Part shown: in pieces, positions 7,609-16,824 of the stretch
Layout of the letters: every line of letters starts with the position of its first letter
Numbering within the stretch: the stretch's first letter is position 1
NCBI RefSeq assembly: GCF_913773635.1
Contig: NZ_CAJYGQ010000005.1
Span: 124,001-188,000, forward strand
Origin: an uncultured Mucilaginibacter sp.
GTDB lineage: Bacteria > Bacteroidota > Bacteroidia > Sphingobacteriales > Sphingobacteriaceae
Direction of reading: 5' to 3'
Length of the DNA stretch: 64,000 nt
Position numbers and translations under genes: made by a program
The notes under the pieces: model-generated
Seen by the model: the letters and a program-made list of their open reading frames with translations, nothing else
Databases searched by the model: none
What the model was told of the DNA's origin: nothing

Positions 7609-8441
7609 TAAATAACGTTTAATTTTTGATGCAAAACTGCCTTGAAATATAAAGCAGTTTTATGAGTATCAGAAATACGTATACGTTTTTGCAGAATTGT
7701 ATTGGCCGGCGTGCGGCTTATTTTTTTGAATAGCTGGCGATAATAAATGTAGGCAACATAAACACCCAAACGCGTACCACGTGGAAGTTGCTTTATGCCC
7801 TTAAATGCATCATCAAAGTCTTTTTCTATATCGGCTTCAATGGCTCTTTTGTCCTCTTCATTAAAGCGGTTAAAATCAACAAAGGGAAAGTACGTGCGGC
7901 CGCGCTCTTCAAAGTCTGACTTTACATCACGTAAAAAGTTCACCTTTTGAAAAGCTGCACCCAAACTGCGCGCCATGGGTACTAATTGCTTATACATGGC
8001 TTTGTCGTTTTCGCAAAATATGTGCAGGCACATTAAGCCAACCACTTCTGCCGAGCCGTAAATGTAAGTTTGATAAGTGCTGCTGTCGTAAGCTTTCTTA
8101 TCTAAATCCATTTCCATCGATCGCAAAAATGCATCAATGAGTTCGTGCTCGATATTGTAGCGGTTAACCACCTGCTGAAAAGCCTGCAAAACCGGGTTAA
8201 GGCTTATTTGCTGTGCTATGGCCTCAAATGTTTGTACTCTGAAGCTGGCAATGAGTTTTGCTTTATCGTAATCATGAAATGTGTCAACAATTTCATCAGC
8301 ATACCTTACAAAGCCGTAAATGGCATAAATAGGGTAACGAAATTTGCGGTCGAAAGCCATGATACCTTTGCTAAACGATGTACTGTATTTAGTGGTAATA
8401 ATTTTGCTGCATTCAAAGCATGTCTCGTCAAATAAATTCAT
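7608..8441 (-). CDS. crtB: Phytoene synthase
   Basis: 277 residues of the trans-isoprenyl diphosphate synthase (squalene/phytoene synthase) family. Two Asp-rich substrate and Mg-binding motifs are present: DEIVDTFHDYD near residue 50 and NFLRDVKSDFEERGR near residue 165. It condenses two geranylgeranyl diphosphates to phytoene, the first committed carotenoid step. It heads a four-gene minus-strand operon and is divergent from crtI. Confidence 0.95.
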   Translation of the reverse strand: MNLFDETCFECSKIITTKYSTSFSKGIMAFDRKFRYPIYAIYGFVRYADEIVDTFHDYDKAKLIASFRVQTFEAIAQQISLNPVLQAFQQVVNRYNIEHELIDAFLRSMEMDLDKKAYDSSTYQTYIYGSAEVVGLMCLHIFCENDKAMYKQLVPMARSLGAAFQKVNFLRDVKSDFEERGRTYFPFVDFNRFNEEDKRAIEADIEKDFDDAFKGIKQLPRGTRLGVYVAYIYYRQLFKKISRTPANTILQKRIRISDTHKTALYFKAVLHQKLNVI

Positions 8442-8461
8442 CGGTTAGCAGGTAGTATCAC

Positions 8462-8469
8462 CAAATGTA
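8462..8469 (-). promoter_or_regulatory. -7 box of the crtB operon promoter
   Basis: TACATTTG on the minus strand is an exact TAnnTTTG match, 20 bases before the crtB ATG. A clear -33 TTG is not visible at the usual distance, so activator help is possible. Confidence 0.6.
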
Positions 8470-8481
8470 CATATTTGAACC

Positions 8482-8513
8482 TAAATTGTTTGGCTTTGGG
8501 CCCAAACAATTTA
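8482..8513. promoter_or_regulatory. 12-bp palindromic operator candidate between crtB and crtI
   Basis: Perfect arms TAAATTGTTTGG (8482-8493) and CCAAACAATTTA (8502-8513), 8-base spacer. It overlaps the -33 region of the crtI promoter and lies just upstream of the crtB -7 box, so a dimeric regulator bound here could control both directions. Confidence 0.7.
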
Positions 8514-8522
8514 CTTACTTTG
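8489..8522 (+). promoter_or_regulatory. Probable crtI promoter
   Basis: TTTG (8489-8492) and TTACTTTG (8515-8522, one difference from TAnnTTTG) are 22 bases apart, 16 bases upstream of the crtI ATG. The spacing is near the upper limit for the Bacteroidota primary sigma factor. Confidence 0.5.
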
Positions 8523-8538
8523 CCCTTGTAAACACGGC

Positions 8539-10029
8539 ATGAGTAAAAAGAAGGTTATTGTTATTGGCGCAGGTTTTTCGGGCCTGGCCGCTGCGGCTCT
8601 GTTAGCAAAAGAAGGTTGCGAGGTGGTTATTCTGGAAAAGAATGATCAACCGGGTGGCCGTGCACGCATATGGCAGCAGGATGGTTTTACTTTTGATATG
8701 GGCCCAAGCTGGTATTGGATGCCCGATGTATTTGAAAATTACTTTGCCCTGTTTAATAAAAAGCCATCTGATTTTTATAAGCTCGAACGCCTTGATCCGG
8801 GTTACAGGGTGTACTATGCCAAAAACGATTATCTTGATGTTGCTGCCGATATGCAAAAGCTTAAAAACTTATTTGAGCGTGTAGAGCCGGGTAGCAGCAA
8901 GGCGTTAAGCGAGTTTTTAAACCAGGCCGAGTATAAATACCGTGTTGGTATGGGCGAGTATGTGTTTAAACCATCACACTCCATTACGGAGTACATGGAT
9001 TTTAGCCTGCTTAAAAAAAGCCTGGGCATACAACTGCTTACCAGCATGAGCAAGCATGTGCGCAAATACTTTAAAAACCCTAAGCTTATTAAGTTACTGG
9101 AGTTTCCGGTGTTGTTTTTAGGTGCTACACCACAAAATACCCCTGCAATGTACAGCATGATGAATTATGCCGACCTGGTGCTTGGAACCTGGTATCCGCA
9201 GGGTGGAATGCATCAAATTGTGAAGGCTATGGTTAGCATTGCCGAAAGCCACGGTGTTAGCATAAAGCTTAATACAGAGGTAACTGCTATTGATGTAAAG
9301 CAAGGCAAGGCTAATTTAGTGCGTACAACACAAGGTGACTTTACGGCCGATATTGTTATATCAGGTGCTGATTATGAGCATACCGATCAGGTGCTTATTC
9401 CAAAACAAAACAGAAACTACACATCAAAATATTGGGACACCCGCACCATGTCGCCCTCAAGCTTATTGTATTACATTGGCCTAAATAAGAGGGTAGAAGG
9501 TATTGAACACCATAATTTATTTTTTGATGAGGACTTTGAACTCCATGCACACGAAATTTACACAGAACCTAAATGGCCTACCAAGCCGCTTTTTTATGTG
9601 TCATGTGCATCAAAAACTGATAGTTCTGTAGCTCCGGAAGGTGGCGAAAATTTGTTCTTCCTAATGCCGCTGGCGCCAGGCCTGAATGATGATGATACCT
9701 TGCGCCAAAAATACTTTGACTTAATGGTTAACCGGTTTGAGGCAGTGACCGGGCAAAGTATTAAGGACAATATAGTTTTAAAGCGCAGCTATGCCATGAA
9801 CGATTTTAAGGCCGACTATCATTCATTCAAAGGTAATGCTTACGGTTTGGCTAACACTTTGGCGCAAACGGCCTTTTTAAAGCCGGCTATGCGGGCAAAA
9901 AAAATAAGTAATATGCTGTATACCGGGCAGCTTACCGTACCCGGACCCGGAGTTCCTCCGGCAATTATTTCGGGACAAGTAGTTGCAGCCGAAGCATTGA
10001 AACTTTTGAAAGAGGAACAAGCTGTTTAA
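8539..10029 (+). CDS. crtI: Phytoene desaturase
   Basis: 496 residues, the usual CrtI length. The N-terminus has the FAD dinucleotide-binding motif GAGFSGLAAAALLAKEG, followed by GGRA; the C-terminus has the CrtI-type signature GQLTVPGPGVPPAIISG. It desaturates phytoene stepwise to lycopene, feeding the cyclase encoded on the other strand. It is followed after 74 bases by the photolyase gene and is probably cotranscribed with it. Confidence 0.95.
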   Translation: MSKKKVIVIGAGFSGLAAAALLAKEGCEVVILEKNDQPGGRARIWQQDGFTFDMGPSWYWMPDVFENYFALFNKKPSDFYKLERLDPGYRVYYAKNDYLDVAADMQKLKNLFERVEPGSSKALSEFLNQAEYKYRVGMGEYVFKPSHSITEYMDFSLLKKSLGIQLLTSMSKHVRKYFKNPKLIKLLEFPVLFLGATPQNTPAMYSMMNYADLVLGTWYPQGGMHQIVKAMVSIAESHGVSIKLNTEVTAIDVKQGKANLVRTTQGDFTADIVISGADYEHTDQVLIPKQNRNYTSKYWDTRTMSPSSLLYYIGLNKRVEGIEHHNLFFDEDFELHAHEIYTEPKWPTKPLFYVSCASKTDSSVAPEGGENLFFLMPLAPGLNDDDTLRQKYFDLMVNRFEAVTGQSIKDNIVLKRSYAMNDFKADYHSFKGNAYGLANTLAQTAFLKPAMRAKKISNMLYTGQLTVPGPGVPPAIISGQVVAAEALKLLKEEQAV

Positions 10030-10103
10030 CCTATATTCTTACAACACAACTAAGCGCACTAAGCAATACAAAACAGTATTTGTTGCAACGGCGTTTATGT
10101 TGC

Positions 10104-11636
10104 ATGGCCAAAACTTTACGCTTAATACTGGGCGATCAATTAAACAGCAAGCATAGTTGGTATAGCAATGTTGACGACAATGTAACTTACATAATGCTTG
10201 AGGTGATGCAGGAGCAGGAATACGTAATGCATCACGTGCAAAAAATACTGGCCTTCTTTGCCTCCATGCGAAACTTCGCACACCAGCTAACGCAGAACGG
10301 TCATAATGTAATTTACTTTAAACTTGACGATAGAGGCAACAAACAAGATTTTTCTGAAAACATCAAACAGGTTATCAAAAAAGAAAAATTTGAGCGCTTT
10401 GAGTACCAGTTGCCTGACGAGTACCGGCTTGATGAACAACTAAAGATGCTTTGCAAGGAGCTCAAAGTTGAAACAGCAACGGCCGATACGGAACATTTTT
10501 TAACAGAACGATTCGACGTAAAGGATTTTTTTGGAGGAAAAGGGTACCGTATGGAGAGCTTTTACCGCCGCATGCGTCAAAAGCATCACATTTTAATGGA
10601 TGGCGACGACCCGCTACACAACCGTTGGAATTTTGATGCCGATAACCGTAAAAAGTACGATGGGAAGGTGCCGCTGCAGGAGCCGTTAACTTTTGATCAT
10701 GATGTTTCGGCGTTGAAGGAAATGATAGACGCGGCAAAGGTTAAATATTTTGGAAACGTTGATGCAAAGCATTTTGCATGGCCTCTAAGCAGAAAAGAAG
10801 CCTTAAAGGTGTTGCATTATTTTTGTGAAAACTTACTTCCAAACTTTGGCACCTATGAGGATGCGATGCTTCAAAATCACATAAGCTTGTTTCACTCGCG
10901 AATATCTTTTGCTCAAAACGTAAAAATGATATCGCCGGCTGAGGTGGTGGGTGCCGTACTTGATTACTACAAAAAACAAAGCCATAACATTTCAATAGCT
11001 CAGGTAGAAGGCTTTGTAAGGCAAATCATAGGCTGGCGTGAATTTATGAGGGGTGTATACTGGGCCCAAATGCCGGGTTACGATGAAAAGAACTTTTTTA
11101 AGCATCATACAGAAATACCTCACTGGTTTTGGGATGGTAACACTAAAATGAACTGCCTCAATAAATGCATCGGTCAGTCGCTTAACCAAGCTTGGGCGCA
11201 CCACATACAACGCCTTATGGTTATTGGTAACTTTGGTTTACTTGCAGGTATAAGCCCCGACGATATGGATGCATGGTATTTGGGTATTTATATTGATGCT
11301 ATACAATGGGTTGAAATAACCAATACGCGTGGCATGAGTCAGTTTGCTGATGGCGGTATCATAGCCTCAAAGCCTTACGTAGCATCGGCAGCATACATCA
11401 ATAAAATGAGCGATTACTGCAAAAACTGCCACTATGATTACAAGAAAAAGCATGGCGAAAAGGCTTGCCCATACAACAGCCTTTACTGGAACTTTTTTGA
11501 CCGTAATGCCGATAAACTGGAAAAGAACCCGCGCATAGGCATGGCTTATAATAATTTAAAAAAGATGAAGCCGGAGGAACGGCAGAAGATAATGGAGCAG
11601 GCCGAGGCTTACCTTGAAAATTTGAATACGTTGTAG
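10104..11636 (+). CDS. Fe-S photolyase / cryptochrome-like protein (CryPro / FeS-BCP type)
   Basis: 510 residues from ATG 10104, where homology begins (KTLRLILGDQLN). It belongs to the photolyase-related family (DUF/Phr-related N-terminal domain followed by an FAD-binding helical domain with GWREFMRG and AHHIQRLMV). Four cysteines expected for a [4Fe-4S] cluster are present: one in NCLNKC and three in CKNCHYDYKKKHGEKAC. Members repair (6-4) photoproducts or act as blue-light receptors. Its place behind crtI fits a light-protection module. Confidence 0.9.
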   Translation: MAKTLRLILGDQLNSKHSWYSNVDDNVTYIMLEVMQEQEYVMHHVQKILAFFASMRNFAHQLTQNGHNVIYFKLDDRGNKQDFSENIKQVIKKEKFERFEYQLPDEYRLDEQLKMLCKELKVETATADTEHFLTERFDVKDFFGGKGYRMESFYRRMRQKHHILMDGDDPLHNRWNFDADNRKKYDGKVPLQEPLTFDHDVSALKEMIDAAKVKYFGNVDAKHFAWPLSRKEALKVLHYFCENLLPNFGTYEDAMLQNHISLFHSRISFAQNVKMISPAEVVGAVLDYYKKQSHNISIAQVEGFVRQIIGWREFMRGVYWAQMPGYDEKNFFKHHTEIPHWFWDGNTKMNCLNKCIGQSLNQAWAHHIQRLMVIGNFGLLAGISPDDMDAWYLGIYIDAIQWVEITNTRGMSQFADGGIIASKPYVASAAYINKMSDYCKNCHYDYKKKHGEKACPYNSLYWNFFDRNADKLEKNPRIGMAYNNLKKMKPEERQKIMEQAEAYLENLNTL

Positions 11637-11724
11637 CAAAGTACTACAGTAAAAGGCAAACTGATTATTACAAACCAATAGCACAGCCCGGTATCATATA
11701 CAAACATTTTTTACGTTATTAGCT

Positions 11725-11732
11725 TATATTTG
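11725..11732 (+). promoter_or_regulatory. -7 box upstream of the DUF4834 gene
   Basis: TATATTTG is an exact TAnnTTTG match 18 bases before the ATG at 11751. No good -33 TTG is seen at the usual spacing. Confidence 0.5.
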
Positions 11733-11750
11733 TAAACTAATTGTTTTAAA

Positions 11751-12020
11751 ATGTATTTGTTAATCCGTTTTCTTATTATAAGTATTTGCGTTATTTACAT
11801 CATACGCAGTTTGGCGCGTATATTTTTGCCAATGCTGTTTCAAAGTATGGTAAATAAGGCTCAGCAGCAATACGGCCAGCAACAAAATCCTTTTCAGCAG
11901 CAAAATAAATCTGAACGTCGTGCCGAAGGCAAAGTAAAAATAGATCATGTACCTCCCGTGAAAAAATCACAGATACCGGATAATGAGGGTGATTTTGTTG
12001 ATTATGAAGAAGTAAAATAA
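11751..12020 (+). CDS. DUF4834 family small membrane protein
   Basis: 89 residues: one N-terminal transmembrane helix (about 3-27), a Gln-rich stretch (QQQYGQQQNPFQQQN, about 39-53) and an acidic tail ending IPDNEGDFVDYEEVK. This layout, including the closing GDFVDYEE motif, is characteristic of the Bacteroidota family DUF4834, whose function is unknown. It is eight bases upstream of the next membrane-protein gene, and both precede yfhO as in many relatives. Confidence 0.8.
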   Translation: MYLLIRFLIISICVIYIIRSLARIFLPMLFQSMVNKAQQQYGQQQNPFQQQNKSERRAEGKVKIDHVPPVKKSQIPDNEGDFVDYEEVK

Positions 12021-12028
12021 AATAAGTT

Positions 12029-12346
12029 ATGATAGGTCAGCCCGACAGTGTTTTTAAAGACCGCCATTATAGCCTGCAGTCATTAATATCGTTAACTACC
12101 GTTAATTATATAGTATTTGCTTTACTGGTACAAGTGTGTGTAAACTGTGAACGTGTTCATTGGTTTTTGTGGGTGGGGTTGGCTGGTTTGGCATGGTACA
12201 ACTATTACACCATTCGCCGTAATACCGAGGAGTTTGAAGAAAAAAAGACGCAAATAATATATGCCATAAGCTTGCTTGGTATGGCATTGCTGTATTATTT
12301 ACTTGGCGTTGTGGCACTGCATTGTAAGCCAGTTGCAGCCGTATAA
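12029..12346 (+). CDS. Small membrane protein, unknown function
   Basis: 105 residues with three to four hydrophobic segments (about 26-45, 46-62 and 77-100) and a charged loop (RRNTEEFEEKKTQ) between them. No family is recognised. It sits between the DUF4834 and YfhO genes in the same direction with short gaps, suggesting one transcription unit. Confidence 0.65.
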   Translation: MIGQPDSVFKDRHYSLQSLISLTTVNYIVFALLVQVCVNCERVHWFLWVGLAGLAWYNYYTIRRNTEEFEEKKTQIIYAISLLGMALLYYLLGVVALHCKPVAAV

Positions 12347-12409
12347 ACTATCTGTTTCTATTATCAGCCATTTTTATATTTTTGGGGAATAAATTTTCCC
12401 TAAAGATAA

Positions 12410-14887
12410 ATGAGCAACTGGTTCAAGCGCAATGGCATTCATTTTGCCATCTTCGGAGTTTTTTTAGCTATATGTTTCGTGTACTTTACACCTGCGTTTC
12501 AGGGTAAGGCCCTTAATCAGGGTGATGTTATGCGGGCACAAGCTACGCAGAAAGAGATAATGGATGTGAAGGAAAAAACCGGTAAAGCGCCGCTTTGGAC
12601 CAATAGCATGTTTAGCGGTATGCCGGCCTTCCAGGTTTGGGTGCCGTTTCCAAGCAATGTTACCACGTACGTTATTGATGTTTTAAAAACCGTATTTCCA
12701 AACCCTGTTGATACTGTTTTGATATTGCTGATGGGAACTTATTTCCTGTTATCGGTATTGCGCTTAAATCCGTGGCTTGCCGCTGCCGGGGCCATTGCAT
12801 TTACATTTTCAACTTACAACTTCATATTAATTGATGCAGGGCACGCTAACCAGGTGTATGCCATAGCTCTTTTTGCACCGCTTATTGCCAGTATTATTAT
12901 GGCATTCAGGGGGCAATATCTGTTAGGTTCGGCACTTACTGCATTTTTTCTGGCTGTCGAAATTCGCTCTAATCACATACAAATGACTTATTACCTGCTG
13001 CTGGCATTAATAATTTACGTATGTATTGAATTTTATCACGCATTCAAGACCAAGCAAACCAAGTCGTTCTTTAAAAGCTTTGGTTACCTGGCTGCTGCTG
13101 CTGCATTGGCAATAGCAGTAAATGCAGGTTCGCTATGGACAACTTATGAATATGGCAACGAGTCGATACGTGGTAAATCAAATTTAACTAAGAATACTTC
13201 CGAACCATGGAATGGATTAAGCCGTGACTACGCATTTCAGTGGAGCCAGGGTATAGGCGAGTGTTTTACATTTTTGGTGCCTAACGCCTACGGAGGCGGA
13301 AGCCGTGGCGAAGCCGGTGGTACCGACTCTAAAGTAGTTAAGGTATTGCAGGATAAAGGTGTTGATGCACAGCAAGCACAAGGCTTTGCACAGCAAATGC
13401 CTTCATATTGGGGTGGTAAGCCCTTTACAGAAGGCCCTACATACTTTGGCGCCATTGTGTGCTTTTTATTTGTGTTTGGTTTGCTGGTAGTAAAAAGCCG
13501 TTTAAAATGGTGGTTGTTAGGTGCATCAGTTTTAACTATACTGCTTTCATTCGGTCACAACTTTCCGCTTTTATCTAACCTGTTTTTTGATTACTTCCCG
13601 CTATACAATAAGTTCAGGGCGCTTGACTCAATACTGGCCATTGCTGAAATGTGCTTCCCGGTATTAGGTTTTATGGCAGTACACGAAGCTATTACCACTA
13701 CTAACAAGGAAGATGCTTTGAAGAAGTTGATGATAGCAGCCGGTATAACAGGCGGTATATGTTTAGCATTATGGATAATGCCAACATTGTTCTTAAGCTT
13801 TAAATCACCGGAGCATGAGGGCTTTGTTAACCAACTTGCGCAGGCCATAGGTGGCGATGTGCCTTTTGCAAATACCATTGCCAACGCCCTTGTTCAGGAT
13901 CGCAGTACCTTAGCCAGTCATGATGCTATCAGGTCTCTCATATTTATAGCGCTTGCATTCGGTGTGCTGTTTGCTTTATTAAAAGGAAAGCTGAATGCAA
14001 CTGTTGCCTCAATAGCTTTCCTTATTCTAGTAACTGTGGATTTATGGACAGTAGATAAGCGTTACCTTAAAGACGAAAATTTTGTTGCTAAAGAGGATGT
14101 AATAAAGCCACAGCAGCGTGAAGTAGACGGTTTTATATTGCGTGACACCGATCCTAATTTCCGTGTATTTGATTTAGCCGGCGGCGATCCGTTCAGTAAT
14201 GCAAACACATCATATTTTCACAAATCAATAGGTGGTTACCATGCAGCAAAACTGAAACGCTATCAGGAATTGATTGAAAATCAGTTTACAAAAAGCATAA
14301 ATCAGGATGTATTGGATATGCTAAATACCAAGTACATTATTAATAATGATCCTAAAACAAATGCTGCCAATATGCAGGCCAATCAAACTGCTTGCGGAAA
14401 TGCCTGGTTTGTTAAAAGCATAAAGTATGCTAAAAATGCTGATGAAGAAATGCAGGCCATAAGCAGCTTTGACCCCAAAAATGAAGCTATTGTTGATCAG
14501 CAATACAAAAACATGATTAATGATAAGGCAACTGGGGTTGACGGTGCTGCAACTATCAAATTAACCAGTTATAGTCCTGATCATTTGGTTTACCAGTCTG
14601 GCTCAACCACAGATCAGATTGCTATATTCTCGGAAGTATTTTACGATAAGGGCTGGAAAATGCTGATAGATAACGAAGAGAAGCCATTTTTCCGTGCCGA
14701 TTATTTACTGCGTGCGGCAGCTATACCTGTAGGTAACCACAAAATTGAATTTATCTTCCATCCGGCATCATATTATACCGGCGAAACAATATCATTAATT
14801 GCGTCTGTAATACTCGTGCTGTTTTTATTTGGCGCATTGTATTTAGAAACAAAAAAGAAAGCGCCTTTGATTAATAAAGAGGCGTAA
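12410..14887 (+). CDS. YfhO-family polytopic membrane protein (GT-C-like)
   Basis: 825 residues: about 12-13 membrane helices through residue 560, then a soluble domain (about 565-790) and a last helix (about 795-815). The family signatures NQGDVMRAQATQKEI and FSGMPAFQVW near the N-terminus and FRADYLLRAAAIPVGNHKIEFIFHPASYYTG near the C-terminus identify YfhO. YfhO proteins resemble GT-C glycosyltransferases that use polyprenyl-linked sugars; in Firmicutes one glycosylates lipoteichoic acid. The acceptor in Bacteroidota is unknown. A terminator follows at 14911-14943. Confidence 0.88.
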   Translation: MSNWFKRNGIHFAIFGVFLAICFVYFTPAFQGKALNQGDVMRAQATQKEIMDVKEKTGKAPLWTNSMFSGMPAFQVWVPFPSNVTTYVIDVLKTVFPNPVDTVLILLMGTYFLLSVLRLNPWLAAAGAIAFTFSTYNFILIDAGHANQVYAIALFAPLIASIIMAFRGQYLLGSALTAFFLAVEIRSNHIQMTYYLLLALIIYVCIEFYHAFKTKQTKSFFKSFGYLAAAAALAIAVNAGSLWTTYEYGNESIRGKSNLTKNTSEPWNGLSRDYAFQWSQGIGECFTFLVPNAYGGGSRGEAGGTDSKVVKVLQDKGVDAQQAQGFAQQMPSYWGGKPFTEGPTYFGAIVCFLFVFGLLVVKSRLKWWLLGASVLTILLSFGHNFPLLSNLFFDYFPLYNKFRALDSILAIAEMCFPVLGFMAVHEAITTTNKEDALKKLMIAAGITGGICLALWIMPTLFLSFKSPEHEGFVNQLAQAIGGDVPFANTIANALVQDRSTLASHDAIRSLIFIALAFGVLFALLKGKLNATVASIAFLILVTVDLWTVDKRYLKDENFVAKEDVIKPQQREVDGFILRDTDPNFRVFDLAGGDPFSNANTSYFHKSIGGYHAAKLKRYQELIENQFTKSINQDVLDMLNTKYIINNDPKTNAANMQANQTACGNAWFVKSIKYAKNADEEMQAISSFDPKNEAIVDQQYKNMINDKATGVDGAATIKLTSYSPDHLVYQSGSTTDQIAIFSEVFYDKGWKMLIDNEEKPFFRADYLLRAAAIPVGNHKIEFIFHPASYYTGETISLIASVILVLFLFGALYLETKKKAPLINKEA

Positions 14888-14910
14888 CCTTAGGTTATGA
14901 TATAATTTAC

Positions 14911-14943
14911 AAAAAGGGCTGATTATTACAATCGGCCCTTTTT
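14911..14943 (+). terminator. Terminator after yfhO-like gene
   Basis: 13-bp stem (14911-14923 with 14931-14943, one G-U pair), 7-base loop, ending in a T-run. Confidence 0.88.
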
Positions 14944-15087
14944 GTTTAAGAAAGATAATGCTATTCGCTACCGTTTATAGAGTGTAAGTATGGTTTTAAC
15001 TTAGGTAACAATATATATTTCGTTTGCGTATAATTGTAATAGCAGGTTTATTACAGCTAGCTAACTTAATCTATACTCAAACTCACT

Positions 15088-15852
15088 ATGAAAGCATACG
15101 CCATCATATCAGATGTACATGGCAACTGTTTGGCCCTGCAGGCCGTTTTAGCCGATATTAAAGCAAAAAAAATAAATACAATTATAAATCTCGGCGACCA
15201 TGTGTTCGGCGCATTAGAGCCGGAAGATTCCGCACAAATTATTCGTAATACACCCATGTTCAGTATAAGCGGTAATACCGACCGCGAGATACTTGAGAGC
15301 TTGGACAAAGTATCTGAAAAAGAGAATATGGAGCGTGTAAAGGGCGAGCTTTCTAAGGATAGTATTATATGGTTAAAAAGCCTTCCCCCAACCGCCGTGT
15401 TTGATGATGTGTTTTTTGTTTGCCATGGTACACCAACCAGCGATAATGAATACTTGCTGGAAAAGGTAACACCCAATGGTGTATTTGTTTATAACGATGA
15501 TGAGTTGATAGCAAAGACATCACACATTACACAAAAAATAATTTTATGCGGTCACTCGCATGTGAACCGTTTAGTATATTTAAGTAATGGCAAAATAATT
15601 TTAAATCCGGGTAGCGTTGGTTTACCGGCATATTTAGGCGTAGGGGAGCATCGCTTTGCTATGGAATCAATGACTCCGCATGCAAAATATGCAATTGTAT
15701 GTACCGATGGTGTAACCGTTAACATTGAGCAGGTGTATGTAGCATACAACTGGAACCGTGCATCAAATGTAGCTAAGGCAAATGGCAGCGATAATTGGTC
15801 GCACTTTCTATTGAACGGACGTATGCCAAAAGATTTGAGAATTGAAAACTGA
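15088..15852 (+). CDS. Metallophosphoesterase (YfcE/MJ0936 type)
   Basis: 254 residues with the dinuclear-metal phosphoesterase motifs in order: SDVHGN (about 8-13), LGDHVFG (about 35-41), SGNTDRE (about 60-66), VCHGTP (about 111-116) and CGHSHVNR (about 152-159). All metal ligands (Asp, His, Asn) are present. Such enzymes hydrolyse phosphodiesters or phosphoproteins in the cytoplasm; the substrate is not predictable. It is a single gene ending at a bidirectional terminator. Confidence 0.9.
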   Translation: MKAYAIISDVHGNCLALQAVLADIKAKKINTIINLGDHVFGALEPEDSAQIIRNTPMFSISGNTDREILESLDKVSEKENMERVKGELSKDSIIWLKSLPPTAVFDDVFFVCHGTPTSDNEYLLEKVTPNGVFVYNDDELIAKTSHITQKIILCGHSHVNRLVYLSNGKIILNPGSVGLPAYLGVGEHRFAMESMTPHAKYAIVCTDGVTVNIEQVYVAYNWNRASNVAKANGSDNWSHFLLNGRMPKDLRIEN

Positions 15853-15870
15853 GATGCTGCCTAAAATTGA

Positions 15871-15928
15871 TATAGGCCTGATACATTAAGCTTATGGCTA
15901 ATGCCAAGCTAAATGTATCAGGCCTATA
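15871..15928. terminator. Bidirectional terminator with 17-bp stem
   Basis: Perfect arms 15871-15887 and 15912-15928, with a further 5-bp inner stem after one mismatch. It lies between the converging phosphoesterase and rmlC genes. A T-rich stretch follows on the plus strand and an AT-rich one on the minus strand. Confidence 0.75.
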
Positions 15929-15946
15929 GAATTTTATACTTTAATA

Positions 15947-16495
15947 TTAAAAAGGACTTACAAAATCGGCAAAGGCAGGTAGAAGCTCATCTTTTGGCGA
16001 CAATAATGCCTCACTTTCATTAATACCCCAACCAATGCCAAGTGTAGGATCGTTCCATATCACTCCAATTTCTGAAGCCTTGTCGTAAAAGTTGGTTACT
16101 TTATAGGTGAATATTGTGTTATCTTCAAGCGTTACAAAACCGTGCAAAAAGCCTGGTGGTACCCAAAATTGCTTATGATTATCACCACTTAATTCTACCG
16201 ATACATGGCGGCCATACGTAGGTGAATTTTTACGTATATCAACCGCTACATCAAGCACCCGTCCTTGTAAAACCCTTACCAGTTTGCCCTGTGCAAAAGG
16301 ATTTGCCTGCCCGTGTAAGCCTCTTAAAGTGCCCTTATGCGAAAATGATTGATTGTCTTGCACAAAATCAGCTGTTATTCCTGCATCTGCAAACTTATTT
16401 TTATTGTAGCTTTCATAAAAATAGCCCCGGTCATCAGGAAATATCCTGGGCTCAATAATCAGCAGCCCCTCAATGTTGGTAGTGGTAACGTTCAT
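15947..16495 (-). CDS. rfbC: dTDP-4-dehydrorhamnose 3,5-epimerase
   Basis: 182 residues, the normal RmlC/RfbC length. It shows PRIFPDDRGYFYESYN, the catalytic His segment SFSHKGTLRGLHGQ, VRVLQGRVLDVAVDIRKNSPTYG and FWVPPGFLHGFVTLED, all standard for this cupin-fold epimerase in dTDP-L-rhamnose synthesis. The other rml genes are not adjacent. It lies eight bases after the DUF4286 gene, so the two are probably cotranscribed. Confidence 0.95.
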   Translation of the reverse strand: MNVTTTNIEGLLIIEPRIFPDDRGYFYESYNKNKFADAGITADFVQDNQSFSHKGTLRGLHGQANPFAQGKLVRVLQGRVLDVAVDIRKNSPTYGRHVSVELSGDNHKQFWVPPGFLHGFVTLEDNTIFTYKVTNFYDKASEIGVIWNDPTLGIGWGINESEALLSPKDELLPAFADFVSPF

Positions 16496-16503
16496 AAAAC
16501 TTA

Positions 16504-16806
16504 TTAGTCAACGGTCTTCATAATGCTGTTAAATAGCACGTATCTGTTCTCAAATTGTTGATGGTGGCGAATGTGTAAAGCCTGCAAATGCTGGTTTTTA
16601 AACTCTTCAAATTTGCTTAACTCAGTCGTTTTGTATTGAATGCAAAACGTGGCCCCTTCATTAGGTGAGTCAACAACCTCAAGTATCTGGTATTCCGTAA
16701 AGCAAGCAGTTTGCATAGCAGCAGGTATATGCTCCTGCTTCATCCATTGCAGCCACTCGGTACTTGCACCTGCATCAACTACAAAGGTTTCGTTATAAAT
16801 AATCAT
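16504..16806 (-). CDS. DUF4286 family protein
   Basis: 100 residues starting at ATG 16806 (MIIYNETFVVD), where the family begins; a nearby upstream TTG would add three residues. The motifs WLQWMKQEHIP and ILEVVDSPNEGATFCIQY fit DUF4286, a ferredoxin-like (dimeric alpha/beta barrel) domain common in Bacteroidota with no known function. It lies between a TPR protein gene and rfbC. Confidence 0.85.
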   Translation of the reverse strand: MIIYNETFVVDAGASTEWLQWMKQEHIPAAMQTACFTEYQILEVVDSPNEGATFCIQYKTTELSKFEEFKNQHLQALHIRHHQQFENRYVLFNSIMKTVD

Positions 16807-16824
16807 CGTTAGCAAAAATATAAA

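Noticed and set aside
15066..15476. 136-codon open frame opposite the metallophosphoesterase
   Set aside because: Antisense to conserved metal-binding motifs; no independent support.
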